Shown piece by piece: positions 23,222 through 34,441 of a DNA stretch of 64,000 nucleotides. The stretch's first letter is position 1; every line of letters begins with the position of its first letter. A model generated the notes under the pieces. The model worked only from the letters and a program-made list of their open reading frames with translations. It was not told the origin of the DNA and searched no databases. The DNA lies in the NCBI GenBank assembly GCA_034359265.1, contig CP136891.1, positions 56,954,001 to 57,018,000 of the forward strand. The letters are read 5' to 3'. A program made the translations under genes and the position numbers. Source of the stretch: Canna indica (lineage: Eukaryota > Streptophyta > Magnoliopsida > Zingiberales > Cannaceae).

Positions 23222-24370
23222 ATGATTGTTGAAGAATCTATGTATGTTACATTTGATGAAACTAATGATTCTTCTAGAAATATTAAGATTGTGAATGTAG
23301 GTGAGGAACTTGAGGAACTCACATTTCATGACAAAGAGGTTGAGGATGAAAACATTAATGAGGAAACTCAACATGAAGAACCCCCATCCTCAACTCTACC
23401 TCAAGATGAAGACGAAGAAGAGGAAGCTCTACCACCTCTCCCCAAAGAGTATCGATTGATAAGGGATCATCCAATGGATCAAGTCATTGGAGAACCATCA
23501 ACAGGAGTGGTAACACACTCCAAACTTAAGAATATTTGTCAATATGTAGCGTTCATATCTCAAGTAGAGCAAAAAAACATTAAGGAAGTAATAGAAGATG
23601 AATTTTGGGTAATAGCTATGCAAGAAGAACTTAATCAATTTGTTAGGAATGAAGTATGCGACTTAGTACCTATACCTAGCGGACAAACAGTGATTGAGAC
23701 TAAATGGGTGTTCAGAAATAAGTTAGATGAAGGAGGTTTAGTCATTAGAAACAAAGCTAGGTTAGTGGCCCAAGGGTACAATCAAGAAGAAGGAATAGAT
23801 TATAATGAAACTTATGCTCCCGTAGCTAGATTAGAGGCAATTCGCATGCTTTTAGCTTATGCTAGTTTTAAAGGCTTTAAACTTTTTCAAATGGATGTTA
23901 AAAGTGCATTTTAAATGGTTTTATCGATGAAGAAGTTTATGTTGAACAACCCCCCGGATTTAAAAGTTTTGAGTTTCCAAACCATGTTTTTAAACTTAAA
24001 AAGACTTTATATGGCTTAAAACAAGCCCCAAGGGCTTGGTATGAAAGGCTTTCCACATTTTTGATAGATCAAGATTTTAGCATTGGAAAAGCCGATGTCT
24101 CTCTTTTTATAAAACATAATGAAAATCATATTTTACTCGTGCAAATTTATGTTGATGATATAATATTTGGTGCTACTAATGAATTTCTTTGTGAGTGGTT
24201 TGCAAAGTGCATGTAAGAAGAGTTTGAGATGAGCATGATGGGAGAACTTTCTTTCATGCTTGGTCTCCAAATCAAGCAAACCAACAAAGGAATTTTCATA
24301 AATCAAGCTAAATACACAAAGGAGCTCATTAAAAGGTTTGGAATAATGAAGCCAAGATATTTTCTACACC
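23222..24370 (+). pseudogene. Element B reverse transcriptase
   Basis: An acidic linker (about 23290-23460) leads to the Copia reverse transcriptase: ETKWVFRNKLDEGG, NKARLVAQGYNQEEGIDY, YAPVARLEAIRMLLA and FKLFQMDVKSAF (first catalytic Asp). A missing T in the run at about 23912 shifts the frame. It continues with [27 protein letters not shown] and the catalytic YVDDIIFGA (about 24150-24175). A stop at about 24214 (CAA to TAA) and another shift near 24345 follow. Confidence 0.9.
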
Positions 24371-24440
24371 AATGAGCACATCCATCAAGCTTGACAAAGA
24401 TAAAGATGGTGTCAAAGTAGATGAAAAATGATATCGAGGT

Positions 24441-25096
24441 ATGATTGGTATCATTCTCTATTTAACTGCAAGTAGACCCGATATCATGTTTAGTGTTTGT
24501 GCATGTGCTAGGTTTCAATCTTGTCCTAGAATGTCTCACTTGAGTGCGGTCAAACACATATTGAGATATTCGAAGGGCACGGTTGACTTAGGATTATGGT
24601 ATCCATGTAATACATCTTCGATTTAATTGGTTTTTTGGATGCCGATTTTTCCTGGTGTAAAATAGATCGAAAAAGCACTAGTGGGTGTTGTCAATTCCTA
24701 GGGATGAGTCTTGTCACTTGGTTTTCAAAGAAACAAAACTCGGTTGCACGTTCAACCACCGAAGTGGAATACATCGCTACGGCTAGTTGTTGTGCACAAG
24801 TCCTTTGGATGAAACAAACCCTCTTAGATTATGGACTTAAGTATTCTTGTATACCTATACATTGTGATAACACTAGTGCAATCAACTTAACAAAAAATCC
24901 TGTTTTACACTCTAGGACCAAGCATATTGATCTAAGGCACCATTTTCTTAGGGATAATGTAGCCAAGAGAAATATATCCATGGAATTCGTATCCACCAAC
25001 AAACAACTTGCAGATATATTCACAAAACCCTTAGGTGAAGAAAGCTTTACAAACTTAAGAATGCAATTAGGAATTTGTGCTTTTCCTAGTGGTTAA
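24441..25096 (+). pseudogene. Element B RNase H
   Basis: Bases 24441-24626 give LTASRPDIMFSVC. After a shift, 24635-25096 gives DADFSWCKIDRKSTSG (Asp), ARSTTEVEYIA (Glu), HCDNTSAINLTKNPV (Asp) and HIDLRHHFLRD, ending ADIFTKPLGEESF as in Copia polyproteins. This half is open for 153 codons. It degrades RNA in the RNA-DNA hybrid during reverse transcription. Confidence 0.9.
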
Positions 25097-25536
25097 AAGT
25101 GAAAAATATATACATGTCTTTTGAAAAATTGCATTTCATATGGTATCATCACACTTATGTATTGCCTTGTAATGGGGCTTTGCGACTTATCGATGTTTGC
25201 CTTCTATAGGCTTACACTAATAGGAAGGACTATAGTGGTAGATGATACTTAATTTTATGGCTTTCTTGGTTTTAATGATGAAACTCATTAATTGTACCTT
25301 AGTTCTTGTCCTTTTTGATTGATGTCAAAAGGGGGAGAAAAAGTAAGGTCACATTTGTTTTATGATGCATATAGATAGGGGGAGTTATAAACATAATATG
25401 CATATTGATAGGGGGAGTATATGTTAAGTTGTGAATCATGTTGTGTATGCCTTAACTCAAACTCACAAATGACATTTAGAGTCTTCTCTTATATAAAATT
25501 TCATGTTGTGTTTGTCATCATCAAAAAGGGGGAGAT
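25097..25536 (+). other. Element B 3' noncoding region with purine tracts and PPT
   Basis: Noncoding. G5 purine tracts occur at about 25331, 25378, 25411 and finally in AAAAAGGGGGAGAT directly before the 3' LTR (the polypurine tract, about 25524-25535). The first sits in GATTGATGTCAAAAGGGGGA, a sequence shared with element E (about 54470-54490). Confidence 0.85.
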
Positions 25537-26838
25537 TGTTGGCTTAGGGGTTATCCCTAGGCTTCGATCTCTATTTTGATGATAACAAACAAGTATTTAA
25601 TATATGTGTGTGAAGCTTTGAGTTCAGGTTGAGGTTGCGATAAGCACGCGAACTTCGCTCGGGGATTCACATAAATCATCAAGAAAGGCTTGGATGCAGA
25701 TTAAGTAGATTCCTTGTAATATATCCCTAGGATCTCATCCCAAGCCTATTTATAAAGTTATCCAAGTCAAAACTTGGTAACAAAACCCATGAAAAAGCGT
25801 GTAACAAAGCAAATGTAAAAATCAGCCTCAGCCCAGGTTCGGTCGATCGGTCGATCGACTGAACAAGGTAGAAAAATGGCAGTAGCCATTTCGGTCGACT
25901 GAACAATGCTAAAAATTGGCAGTGGCAACTTCGGTCAATCTGTCGGTCGACCGAACAAGGCCAAAAACTGGCAGTAGCTAATTCGGTCGATTGGACAACA
26001 GAGAAGCTAAAACGCAATAAAGTCGGTCGACAATCCGATCGATAGAAGGCCAGAACGTCAGCGGTCGCTGGGTAGTCGATCGGTTGGTTGATTGACGATC
26101 GACTGACAAGCGATCGGTCGGCGTCCAACGGGCAAATAAATGTCTGTTGAAGAGCCGTTCCATGGGAGGGGTTATAAATACTCCTCATCAACCTTCATTA
26201 AATATTCTTAACTATTGAGATAAGCTTCCAAAGCGTGATTTGTGCCTTCTAAACTTGATTGGCTCGCGCTTGCTTCTACGATCGACGACTTCTCTCAAGC
26301 GCTCATCTTCCCTCAACTCCGGCTTCAATTCAATCTCAACGTCTTGTGGAGTTGGAGGCATTGAACGCTTAGAAAAGAGCTCTTAGCCTTGGTTTACTCC
26401 TTAGCTCTTTTCATTGTAATTTTAATTGTTATTTGAACTTGGTTTTCATTGATTAGCTTGCTAGGTGTACTAGTGTAAACACTTAGGGTTTACTTTGTAG
26501 AATTGTATTTTGCCTAAGTGAATTGGTTTGAGGAGTTCTCAAAGGGTTGAGAACCGAGTTCTCGATTGTATTCAAAGGGAAACACAAAGTCTATAAAGGG
26601 TTTAGTTTGAAATCCTTGGTGTGAAGCCAAGGTAGTGAAGTAGGCAGTTGGGCGAACCACTTGTGTTTGCATTGCTTTGTGTGTTTGCTTACAATTGTGT
26701 TTCATACTCGCTAACAAACATCACTTAGTTGTACTTACGTTTGGTTGAAGTTGTAGTCGGTTCAAAAAGAAATTGAAGTAGAAGGGTAAAGTAACCCAAC
26801 ACTATTCAACCCCCCCTTCTAGTGTGGGTTTTCACTCA
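25537..26838 (+). repeat. Element B 3' LTR
   Basis: Begins TGTTGGCTTAGGGGTTATCC and ends GTGGGTTTTCACTCA. The palindromic array lies at about 25840-26130 and the TATA box at 26173-26180. Confidence 0.93.
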
Positions 26839-26841
26839 ACA

Positions 26842-27760
26842 GGGGTCTATCCCTTTTGGTTGGAGCCTATGAACTGTGAGGAGAAATTCCCATTATCCTG
26901 GAGGCCGGATCCCTATCGTGTGCAGGATTTCGAGGAAGAGGGTATCCCGACCGGGGATAAAGTCTTGATTGAGTTTTTAGAACAAAATTGTTCACCTATT
27001 CTCCTTGCTCCTCAAGAAATTTTTAAGAGGAGTCACGACAAGTCTTTGATCTCGGAATACATAAGTGGGTCTTGTACTGTAGTGTGTTCAGTCTTCTTTC
27101 TTTATCTTGAAATTGTTGTACTCATTCCCTTCTTTGTCTTGTGTAGATAAAATGTCTTCATTATGGAAAGCTCCTAGTGCCTGCACTCGGTGGGTGGCGA
27201 TGAAGAGGGGTGACTCAGAGAGTAATCCCCTGGTGGAGACTTTGCTCAAGTATGTGAATTCTCGGCCTGTGAAGCCTTTGGTGCCTCTTGCTTCAGACAG
27301 TGTCGAGCAGCCGGTGCTCTCATATGCTCCCACTCCTCCTAGTTCTCCCTTGAGATGCAAGACGAGGAATAGGAGCGTCCCAGAGGGCTCAAGCTCCCAC
27401 TCAGTTGACTTCCCAATAGGTGGGGTTATGATTGTGCCAAGGGAAACGATGGAAAGCCTTGCGCTAGTTATTCCTTTTGGTGGTGGTGGCATTTGTCATG
27501 GTGTTCGGATGGCCTCTCCAGTGGGGGTAGACTTATGCGAACAAGATATTGTCAAGTATTGTGATGAGTTTCTGGAGTCTTTGCACAATAAGGTGGTCGC
27601 CCATTCTAGTGAAGTTGGACCATTGAAGAGGGCCTTGGAATCCAAGACTAATGAGGTTAATTAGTTAATTGCCCAGGTGGAGGAGTTAGAGGACCAGTCT
27701 ACGAGCGCTTAGGAATGCTATTCTGGAGGAGGGGATTCATGTTGAACTAGCCGAGGCCAA
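26842..27760 (+). pseudogene. Gypsy-type transposon ORF, 3' part with an intron
   Basis: Continuation of the ORF split by element B: GVYPFWLEPMNCEEKFPLSW, then DKVLIEFLEQNCSP. A likely intron at 27065-27146 (GTGGGT...TTGTGTAG, 82 bp) keeps the frame. The next exon starts KMSSLWKAPSACTRW and runs to a stop at 27662-27664. It then decays through a coiled-coil end (IAQVEELEDQ) to about 27760. The middle is Pro/Ser-rich; the end is a charged coiled coil, like the piece at 15144-15494. Confidence 0.6.
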
Positions 27761-28077
27761 GTAGCCTTACTGGATTTGCTTGTGTGTGGGTCTTTTTAAG
27801 TCGGTATGTAATGAACTATTGCCCCTAGTGGCCTTTTAACAGTTTGCCCTTTTGTGAGTCTCACATTATATTAGTTTTGCTTAGCTTTTCGGTGTCGTCC
27901 GGTCCTCTTTCTCTAAGAGTTGGATTGTCTATAGTAACTTTTGGTGGGGAGGGGGCGTCAAGCCCCCGAGCATGTTGGTGGAGTATGGACTTTAGAGGCA
28001 GTGGTAGTGATGGCAAATTGACCTCTGTCTTTAGGCGGTTCTCATCGGGGAGCTCAGGGCGGGACCATTTCACGCTA
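27761..28077. other. Unassigned stretch before Gypsy G
   Basis: No gene was recognised. It lies between the decayed gypsy-type ORF and the broken end of the Gypsy G 3' LTR, and may be the 3' noncoding part of the former. Confidence 0.4.
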
Positions 28078-29652
28078 CCGTTAGCGTGGCCCACTGACGG
28101 AATCTCAAGACCCTCCGCCACCCGGCTCTAACACCTATCGGGCCTGCTGGTGCAATCTCAAGACCCTAATCACCGCTGAGTCGTGTGGTAGCCGTTTGGC
28201 TAATAACACTCCTCAGTAGACCATCTCAAACACAATACACAATCAGGGTTTCTATAATAATACCATGTAAGTTTTCCGAGCATTACCCATATCCGACCCT
28301 TTCCTCGGGTCGCACTATCCGAACACTAATGTCCGCTATCTATCCCTAGGTGTAAAACCTAGTTTATGCACTTTGTTCCTCTAGGATAATTACCATTCGT
28401 AGGTTCAGAAACTCTTACTTCTTGATTTTTATGAGCAATTGGCACAGAATAGAAAATGTGGTCTACCATTACCAACCACAATTACCAATAATAATTACCA
28501 ACAATAATTACCAACAATAAAAATAAACAATAATAACATGTGAATGCCGAAATAAGGAGGTTAATTTAGCAATTAAATTATAAATTTCAGTAAGGAAACA
28601 AGTAGTATAACGAGGCAAGGAACAGGTGCTAACATTGAAAATAATTGAAATATTACTATAATCCATATGTCATACTAAATCCTAACTAAGTATGTACTAT
28701 CAAGAATATTTCCTTATAGCATTATAATCCCAATCTACCACTACTAACAATTCGTATATTGGGTGAGTGATCCATATGTAATCAATGATTTAACACCCTA
28801 CATGTAAGTATGAACCAACTCGAGCCCTTTCCCCCTCCTCACACCTACTCGACTGAGCCTACCCTAGGCTACTCATGCTCTGCCGAGATTAACCAGGGTA
28901 GGAGGAAAAGATTCTCGACCATGATCGAGAGGAATCAAGCCATCAATCATGAAATAAACTCAATCTGAGGGTTTACAACCACTCTAGGAATTATGGAAAA
29001 AAATTGGCATGACCTTTCCCCTTTTTCCTTCATGTGGCTGGCCCTAACCATCAAGAAAAATACGAGAAAACTTCATACTAACGGCATATATATATTAGAA
29101 TTGAATATCGGAAGAAACTTTGGTGAATCAACGGAATTACTCGAGAAATCAAAAAATTCCCTAAAACCTTGGGTCGGCTACCCGCCTACCCTAAATAACC
29201 AGGTTCGATCCACTCACCTTGACTAGGGAGGAAGATGGATGAGATGACGACGATCCTGATCTCTCCGACAACGGCACGGATCCGGCGTCGCCCAAAACTC
29301 TTCTTCTCCTCTCCTCCTCTCCTCGGGCTGCGTGTGGCTCAACTTGCTTTGAGCCGCACGGCGTCTTGTGGTGAGGGATTTATTTCTCTTTTTTTGGACA
29401 GAAATACCCCTCTTCACTTAAACCCTCTCACTCGACTCACCTAAACCCGGATTGAACCCTGATTCAATCCACGAACCTGATTTCAATCCAACTTGAGTCA
29501 AACAACCTATACATTCCAAAAATACACTAACATAGGACTAAAATTTAAATTATACCTCTTACTCGCAGCGATTTCGTGACTCGGCCCGGCTAGTTCCTGA
29601 TCCGATGGGCTGCACCAAGGAAATTTTATATTAGGAAACCCGGAGTCTTACA
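28078..29652 (-). repeat. Gypsy G 3' LTR, truncated
   Basis: It matches the 5' LTR from GCGTGGCCCACTGACGG (28084, equivalent to 35211) to the terminal GTCTTACA. The part equivalent to about 34442-35205 is missing. It keeps about 100 bp (about 29190-29290) that the other LTR has lost. Confidence 0.88.
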
Positions 29653-30259
29653 ACCTTTCCTCCCTTAAGGGAAATTTGTCCTCGGATTTTGTTGAATTAT
29701 AAGGACTTACCAGCTCTTCAAACAAGGAAGGGTAGCGTTCTCTCATGTCCTGCTCCACCATCAAAGTAGCTTGCTGCCCATAGTGGTACTCCCACCTGAC
29801 CTTCACCAAGGGAATTTCTTTGGATCTTAACTTTCTGATTTGACGGTCATGAACTTCTACCAGTCTCTTTTCATACGACACAGCTGAATCCACCTCAACC
29901 ACAGAAGGTTCAATTACATGTGACTCATCTCTCACATATCGCATGAGCATTGACACTTGAAAAACTGGGTGAACTCTGCTCATGCTAGGGGGCAAGGCCA
30001 GTTCATAAGCCACAACACCCCTCCGCTTGAGAATGGGAAATGACCCGATGAATCTAGGGCTCAACTTTCATTTGTTCCCAAACCGAACCACCCCTTTCAC
30101 GGGGGAGACCCTCAGGAACACTAGGTCGCCCTCCATGAACTCCAATTCTCTGGCCTTCTTATCATCATACATCTTCCGGTGACTCTGAGCCGCCAATAAC
30201 CTTTCTTTTATCATTTTCACCTTCTCTACTGCCTCCTCAACCATATAAGGGCCTACCAT
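29648..30259 (-). pseudogene. Gypsy G integrase C-terminus with chromodomain-like tail
   Basis: Read leftwards: MVGPYMVEEAVEKVKMIKER and DLVFLRVSPVKGVVRFG (30259-30068). A stop follows, then PRFIGSFPILKRRGVVAYEL, SRVHPVFQVSMLMRYV and RKLRSKEIPLVKVRWEYH, ending MRERYPSLFEEL (30064-29648). The last part is the chromodomain-like module of plant chromoviruses, thought to guide integration to chromatin marks; the usual Trp of its ATW motif reads Leu (ATLMVEQ). Confidence 0.85.
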
Positions 30260-30803
30260 GAGAGCCTCTCCTGCCTCAAACTAGCCCACTGGTGATCTGC
30301 ATCTCCGCCCATAGAAGGCCTCAAAATTGGCCATACCAATGCTACTGTGATAGCTATTGTTGTAGGTGATCGAATTCTATCAACGACAGGTGTTTTTTGT
30401 AACTGCCAGCCAAGTCCAGAACGCATGCCCTCAACATGTCTTCTAGTGTCTGGATGGTTCTCTTGAACTGCCCGTCTATCTGCGGGTGGAAAGCTGTGTT
30501 GAACCGTACCTGAGTACCCAAGGCCTCCTGGAATAATTGCCAAAACCGGGCAATGAACTGGGTACCTCGATCTGGTTCATGGTGATCTTCTCCCACTTCC
30601 ACTCGGATACCTCGAGGTTCTGAAGTATCTCCGCGGGTTTCAGGTGTTCGGCCTTCACTTGCTGGTAGAGCAAACACTTGGATACGAACTTTCCTACGTC
30701 CCTTTTCATGCCCTTCCACCAGTAGTGCTGCCTTAAGTCTCGGTACATTTTGGTGGTCCCCGGATGCATCGTATAAGTGGAACGGTGGCCCAGCTCCAAG
30801 ACC
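30260..30803 (-). pseudogene. Gypsy G integrase, core partly deleted
   Basis: The zinc-binding part is present (GHRSTYTMHPGTTKMYRDL, then KCLLYQQVK, where the second Cys is Tyr). After WKWEKITMN the reading jumps, with a frame change near 30580, to DRGTQFIARFWQLFQEALGT and TAFHPQIDG. About 55-60 residues, including the first catalytic Asp region, are absent compared with the usual family spacing (from memory of the family). The piece ends near EAFYGRRCRSP (about 30290-30320). Confidence 0.85.
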
Positions 30804-31501
30804 TACCTGCGCACCTCTGCTATATCAGGCACCACGATCCGGTCTCTGAACCTCAAGATACCCTTAGAGTCAATCTTGAAGCCATCATCTGTATCGCTCC
30901 TCTGGACCAGGTCCTTTGTCAGAGAACACAATGAGTCCTCCCCCTGCGCGGTACGCAGCATATCCACTAGGGTGGATTGTACCCGCAGATGCGCCACAAG
31001 GGCACGTGAAGCTGACACTGACAGAACTATTCCCCCATCCAGGCACAGTGCCAATTCCCAAGCTAGCGGCCTCCTCCTGACCGCTAAATGGGCCAAGCTG
31101 CCCATGGACTTTCTGCTCAGAGCGACCATCACCACACTGGCTTTCCTAGGATATTACATGATGGTACAGTCATAATCCTTCAGAAGTTCGAGCCACCTCC
31201 TATGCCTTAAATTTAGCTCCCTTTGAGTGAGAAAGTACTGGAGGTTTTTGTGGTCGATATAAATCTCACAAGCCTCGCCATACAAGTAGTGGCGCCATAA
31301 TGTCAGAGCAAATACTACCACCGCCAGTTCCAAATCATGTGCTGGGTAGTTCTTCTCATGAATCTTCAACTGGTGGGACGCATAAGCAATTACTCTTCCA
31401 TACTGCATCAGCACACACCCCAGGCCGACCCGAGAGGTATCACAGTAGACCACAAATCCTCGCGAGCTTGAAGATACAACCAATATTGGTGCAGATGTCA
31501 A
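30803..31501 (-). pseudogene. Gypsy G RNase H and connection
   Basis: Reads [18 protein letters not shown] (first Asp), [39 protein letters not shown] (Glu), [18 protein letters not shown] (Asp) and [15 protein letters not shown], then a stop. A linker with VVMVALSRKS (the usual NVVADALSRK) and a region running up to the integrase zinc finger follow. Confidence 0.9.
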
Positions 31502-32318
31502 GCATTCTTTGAGCTTCAGAAAGCTCCCCTCACACTTCCTGTCCCAATCAAATTTGACCTTCTTATGGTTAACCGAGTCAGAGGGGCTGCAATCCTAGAG
31601 AATTTTCTACAAACTTTCTGTAATACCCGACTAAGCCCAAGAAACTGCGAACTTCAGTCACACTGGTTGGCCGCTTCTAGTCTCTTACCGCCTTTACCTT
31701 GGCGGGATCCACATTTATTCCTTCATTGGACACTATATGACCTAGGAACCCCGCACTTTCTAACAAGAACTCATATTTGGTGAATTTGGCATACAACTGA
31801 TGTTCTCTGAGGGTTTCCAGGACCATTCTCAAATGCTCGGAGTGCTCCTCCTCGCTCTTGGAATACACTAGGATGTCGTCAATAAAGACGATCACGAATT
31901 TGTCCAGGTATTCCTTGAATACTCTATTCATTAGGTCCATAAAAGCCGCAGGTGCATTAGTCAACCCGAACGACATTTCAAGGAAATCATAGTGGCCATA
32001 ACGAGTCCTAAAGGCATTCTTGGGTACATCACAGTCTCGGATCCTTAGCTAATGGTATTTAGACCTCAAATCAATTTTTGAAAACCATTTTGCCCCCTGC
32101 AATTGGTCGAACAAGTCATCGATTCTTGGCAGCGGGTAACGATTCTTGATTGTCACCTTGTTAAGCTGCATATAGTTGATGCACATGCGCATGGTCCCAT
32201 CCTTCTTCTTCAGAAATATGACCGGAGCACCCAACGGAGACACACTTGGGCGAATGAAACCCAAGTCTAGCAACTCCTACAACTGCACTTTTAATTCCCT
32301 GAGTTCGATCGACGCTAT
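31502..32318 (-). pseudogene. Gypsy G reverse transcriptase
   Basis: Bases 32273-32049 give [40 protein letters not shown] and [11 protein letters not shown] with the first catalytic Asp (D in KIDL). After a stop, 31976-31677 gives [20 protein letters not shown] and the catalytic FIDDILVYS, then [18 protein letters not shown]. Three stops are present, but the catalytic motifs survive. Confidence 0.92.
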
Positions 32319-33041
32319 TCAATAGGGTGGGATGGAGATCGGCTTCACTCTAGGTTGCAACTCGATGAAGAATTCAATCTCTCTCCTAGGCGGCAATCCC
32401 GGCAACTCCTCTAGAAATACATCGGGGAACTCACAGACCACTTGAGTTCCTCCGATTTCCTCTGCTGTGCCCTCCTTTTCCTCAGCCACCAATACAAAGG
32501 CCAGGAAAGTCTGACAGCCACCCAAAAGCAGTTTACAAGACTTAAGGGCTGCAATGACTCCCACAGGCTCACCCCTTCCATCTCCTTGGAAGGTGAACTG
32601 TGGTACCCTAGGCTTACTAAATGTGATAGTCTTAGCCCTGCAATCCACTGACGTAAAGTGCTCCGCCAACCAATCCATGTCGAGTATGACATCGAGTTTG
32701 AGCATCGGCAGGAGTGTCAATTCTGCTCTCAACGCATGACTGCAGATGAGCACCTCGCAGCCTCAAAAAATTGATTCAGCTATTAATGTATCGCCTGTAG
32801 GTGTTGATACCACGTATGACACGTCAAGTAAGGAAGGTGCCATAGGTAATCCAACATCAAATTTGGCAGATACAAACAAGTGCGTGGCACCCGGATCAAA
32901 CAGAACATAAGCAGTAGATGATCTGACTAAAATAGTACCTGTTACCACTGCATTAGATGCCTTTGCCCCATCACGGTTCATGACGTAGACTCTGGCAGAC
33001 AGTCTCTCAGAGTAGCTAGCCTTTGGTCCCCTGCTCTGCAT
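32319..33041 (-). pseudogene. Gypsy G protease
   Basis: VLFDPGATHLFVS (about 32905-32870) is the retropepsin-type active-site region; the usual D-S/T-G reads D-P-G. LKLDVILDMDWL follows after a stop near 32761, and the frame runs to ELPGLPPRREIEFFIEL, the link to reverse transcriptase. Confidence 0.88.
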
Positions 33042-34276
33042 CTAACCTTTCTGCACCACTAACCCTACTGACATCGGCGCTTTTCCTTTCGACGGCTCAG
33101 ATCTCTAGCCACCTCTGTCCGGACAATCTTTCTTAAAGTGTCCCACCTTCCCACATCTGAAGCATGCATCTGAGCGGCCATAGCAAGCCCCCAATGTTTC
33201 CTATTATAGCGACCACACTGTGGCATTTCTGTCTTCTGAATGGCGCCCCCTAACTCTGCCTATCTCGCCGCCCCTGACCCTGGGCCTCCATGGCTTTGAT
33301 TACTGCTGTGCCCACGACTTTGCTGGTGATCTATCGGTGCAGCCATCCCCTTAGAGTGCCAGGGTTGGCCCCCTGTACCCTGAGGGCGGAACTTCTTCCT
33401 TGCGGGTCCATCAAATTTCTCGAACGGCAACAATGCTTCCTTCCTGTGTGCTTCATCCACTACCCAAGCAAATGTAGTATCCTCGATATAATGGATGAGC
33501 ATGCTGATATGTGGTCTCAACCCCTCAATGAACCTCTTGACCCTAGCGGTCTCAGTGGCCACTAGGGTTGGGTGGTACTTAGAAAGCCTGGTGAAATCCA
33601 TCTCGTAGTCTAACACGGTCATACCACCCATCTAACATAGCATCTCAAAGTCCTCTGTCTGCTTATCACGGACACTCAGTGGTAAGTACTACTCCACTAC
33701 GGCTGCCCTAAACTCTTCCCACGTAGGGGGTAGTGCATCTGCTACCCTACGGTCCCTCCACGTGTGTAGCCAGTTCTTGGTCGGTCCCCTAAGCTGTAAG
33801 CTTACCATACGAGCCGCTGCTTCAGACGAACATCCATGCTCCACACACAGCTCGTAGCAGTCACCCAGAAAATTGATGACCTCTACCTGCTTATCTGTCC
33901 CGGTGAACACCGGCGGCCTCAGTTTAACAAAGTCTGCATAGGTGGGGGCCCCTGGAACCCTAACCATTGGCATTACTGGCTCCATCACCTCTGGTACCAC
34001 ATGTATCACCGGTACCGGCTGCGACTGCTGTTGCGGTTGTTGTTGCTACTGAATCTGTTGCCTCAGCTCCTGCTCCCTGCGGAGCGCCTCTGTCAGCTGA
34101 GCTACTTGAGCGTGCAGCTGAGCAAATGCAGAATCCTGTCCCTCTTCCTCTGACTGTTCTCTTCCACGGCCTCGACGTTCGGTGGAATTGCTGCCGCTAC
34201 CTCTCAGTGCAACATTACGGGTCTCCATCACACCATCATAAAAAAATAGTTTTACCGTTAATATTAAACAACTCAT
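33042..34276 (-). pseudogene. gag: Gypsy G gag
   Basis: A likely start at METRNVALRG (about 34228) leads to a Glu/Gln-rich region with a stop at about 34046. The capsid part gives PPVFTGTDKQVEVINFLGD, MVSLQLRGPTKNWLHTW and, after stops, MTVLDYEMDFTRLSKYHP and VKRFIEGLRPHI. A Gln/His/Gly-rich stretch precedes a zinc knuckle CFRCGKVGHFKKDC (about 33120-33165). Confidence 0.88.
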
Positions 34277-34425
34277 TCAACTATAATTTAAATTACTAAC
34301 AGCATGGCGCGCTAAGTGCAGTCGTGGTTGCCTGATCTCATAACATAACTATACCGTATGTCGGCATGCTAGCATATGCCTCATATGGTACCCAATTCGT
34401 AGTCGTAGTTAAGACCTAACCAAAA

Positions 34426-34437
34426 GCTCCGATACCA
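34426..34437 (-). other. Primer binding site, Gypsy G (tRNA-Met)
   Basis: On the minus strand TGGTATCGGAGC, next to the 5' LTR end; it differs by one base from the Copia sites (TGGTATCAGAGC) in this window. Confidence 0.85.
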
Positions 34438-34441
34438 ACTT

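Larger units (their letters stand above)
19054..26838 (+). mobile_element. SIRE/Maximus-like Copia element B, full length
   Basis: A 7.8-kb element: 5' LTR 19054-20337, PBS 20343-20354, gag, protease, integrase, reverse transcriptase and RNase H in Copia order, PPT, and 3' LTR 25537-26838. It interrupts the gypsy-type ORF (18632-27660). The flanking 5-mers AAGAT and ACAGG do not match, so the target duplication has decayed or the right flank has changed. Numerous frameshifts and stops make it non-autonomous. Confidence 0.93.

Noticed and set aside
27844..28131. Plus-strand 95-codon ORF and the opposing 86-codon ORF
   Set aside because: They overlap the broken Gypsy G LTR; no domain and no codon-use signal.
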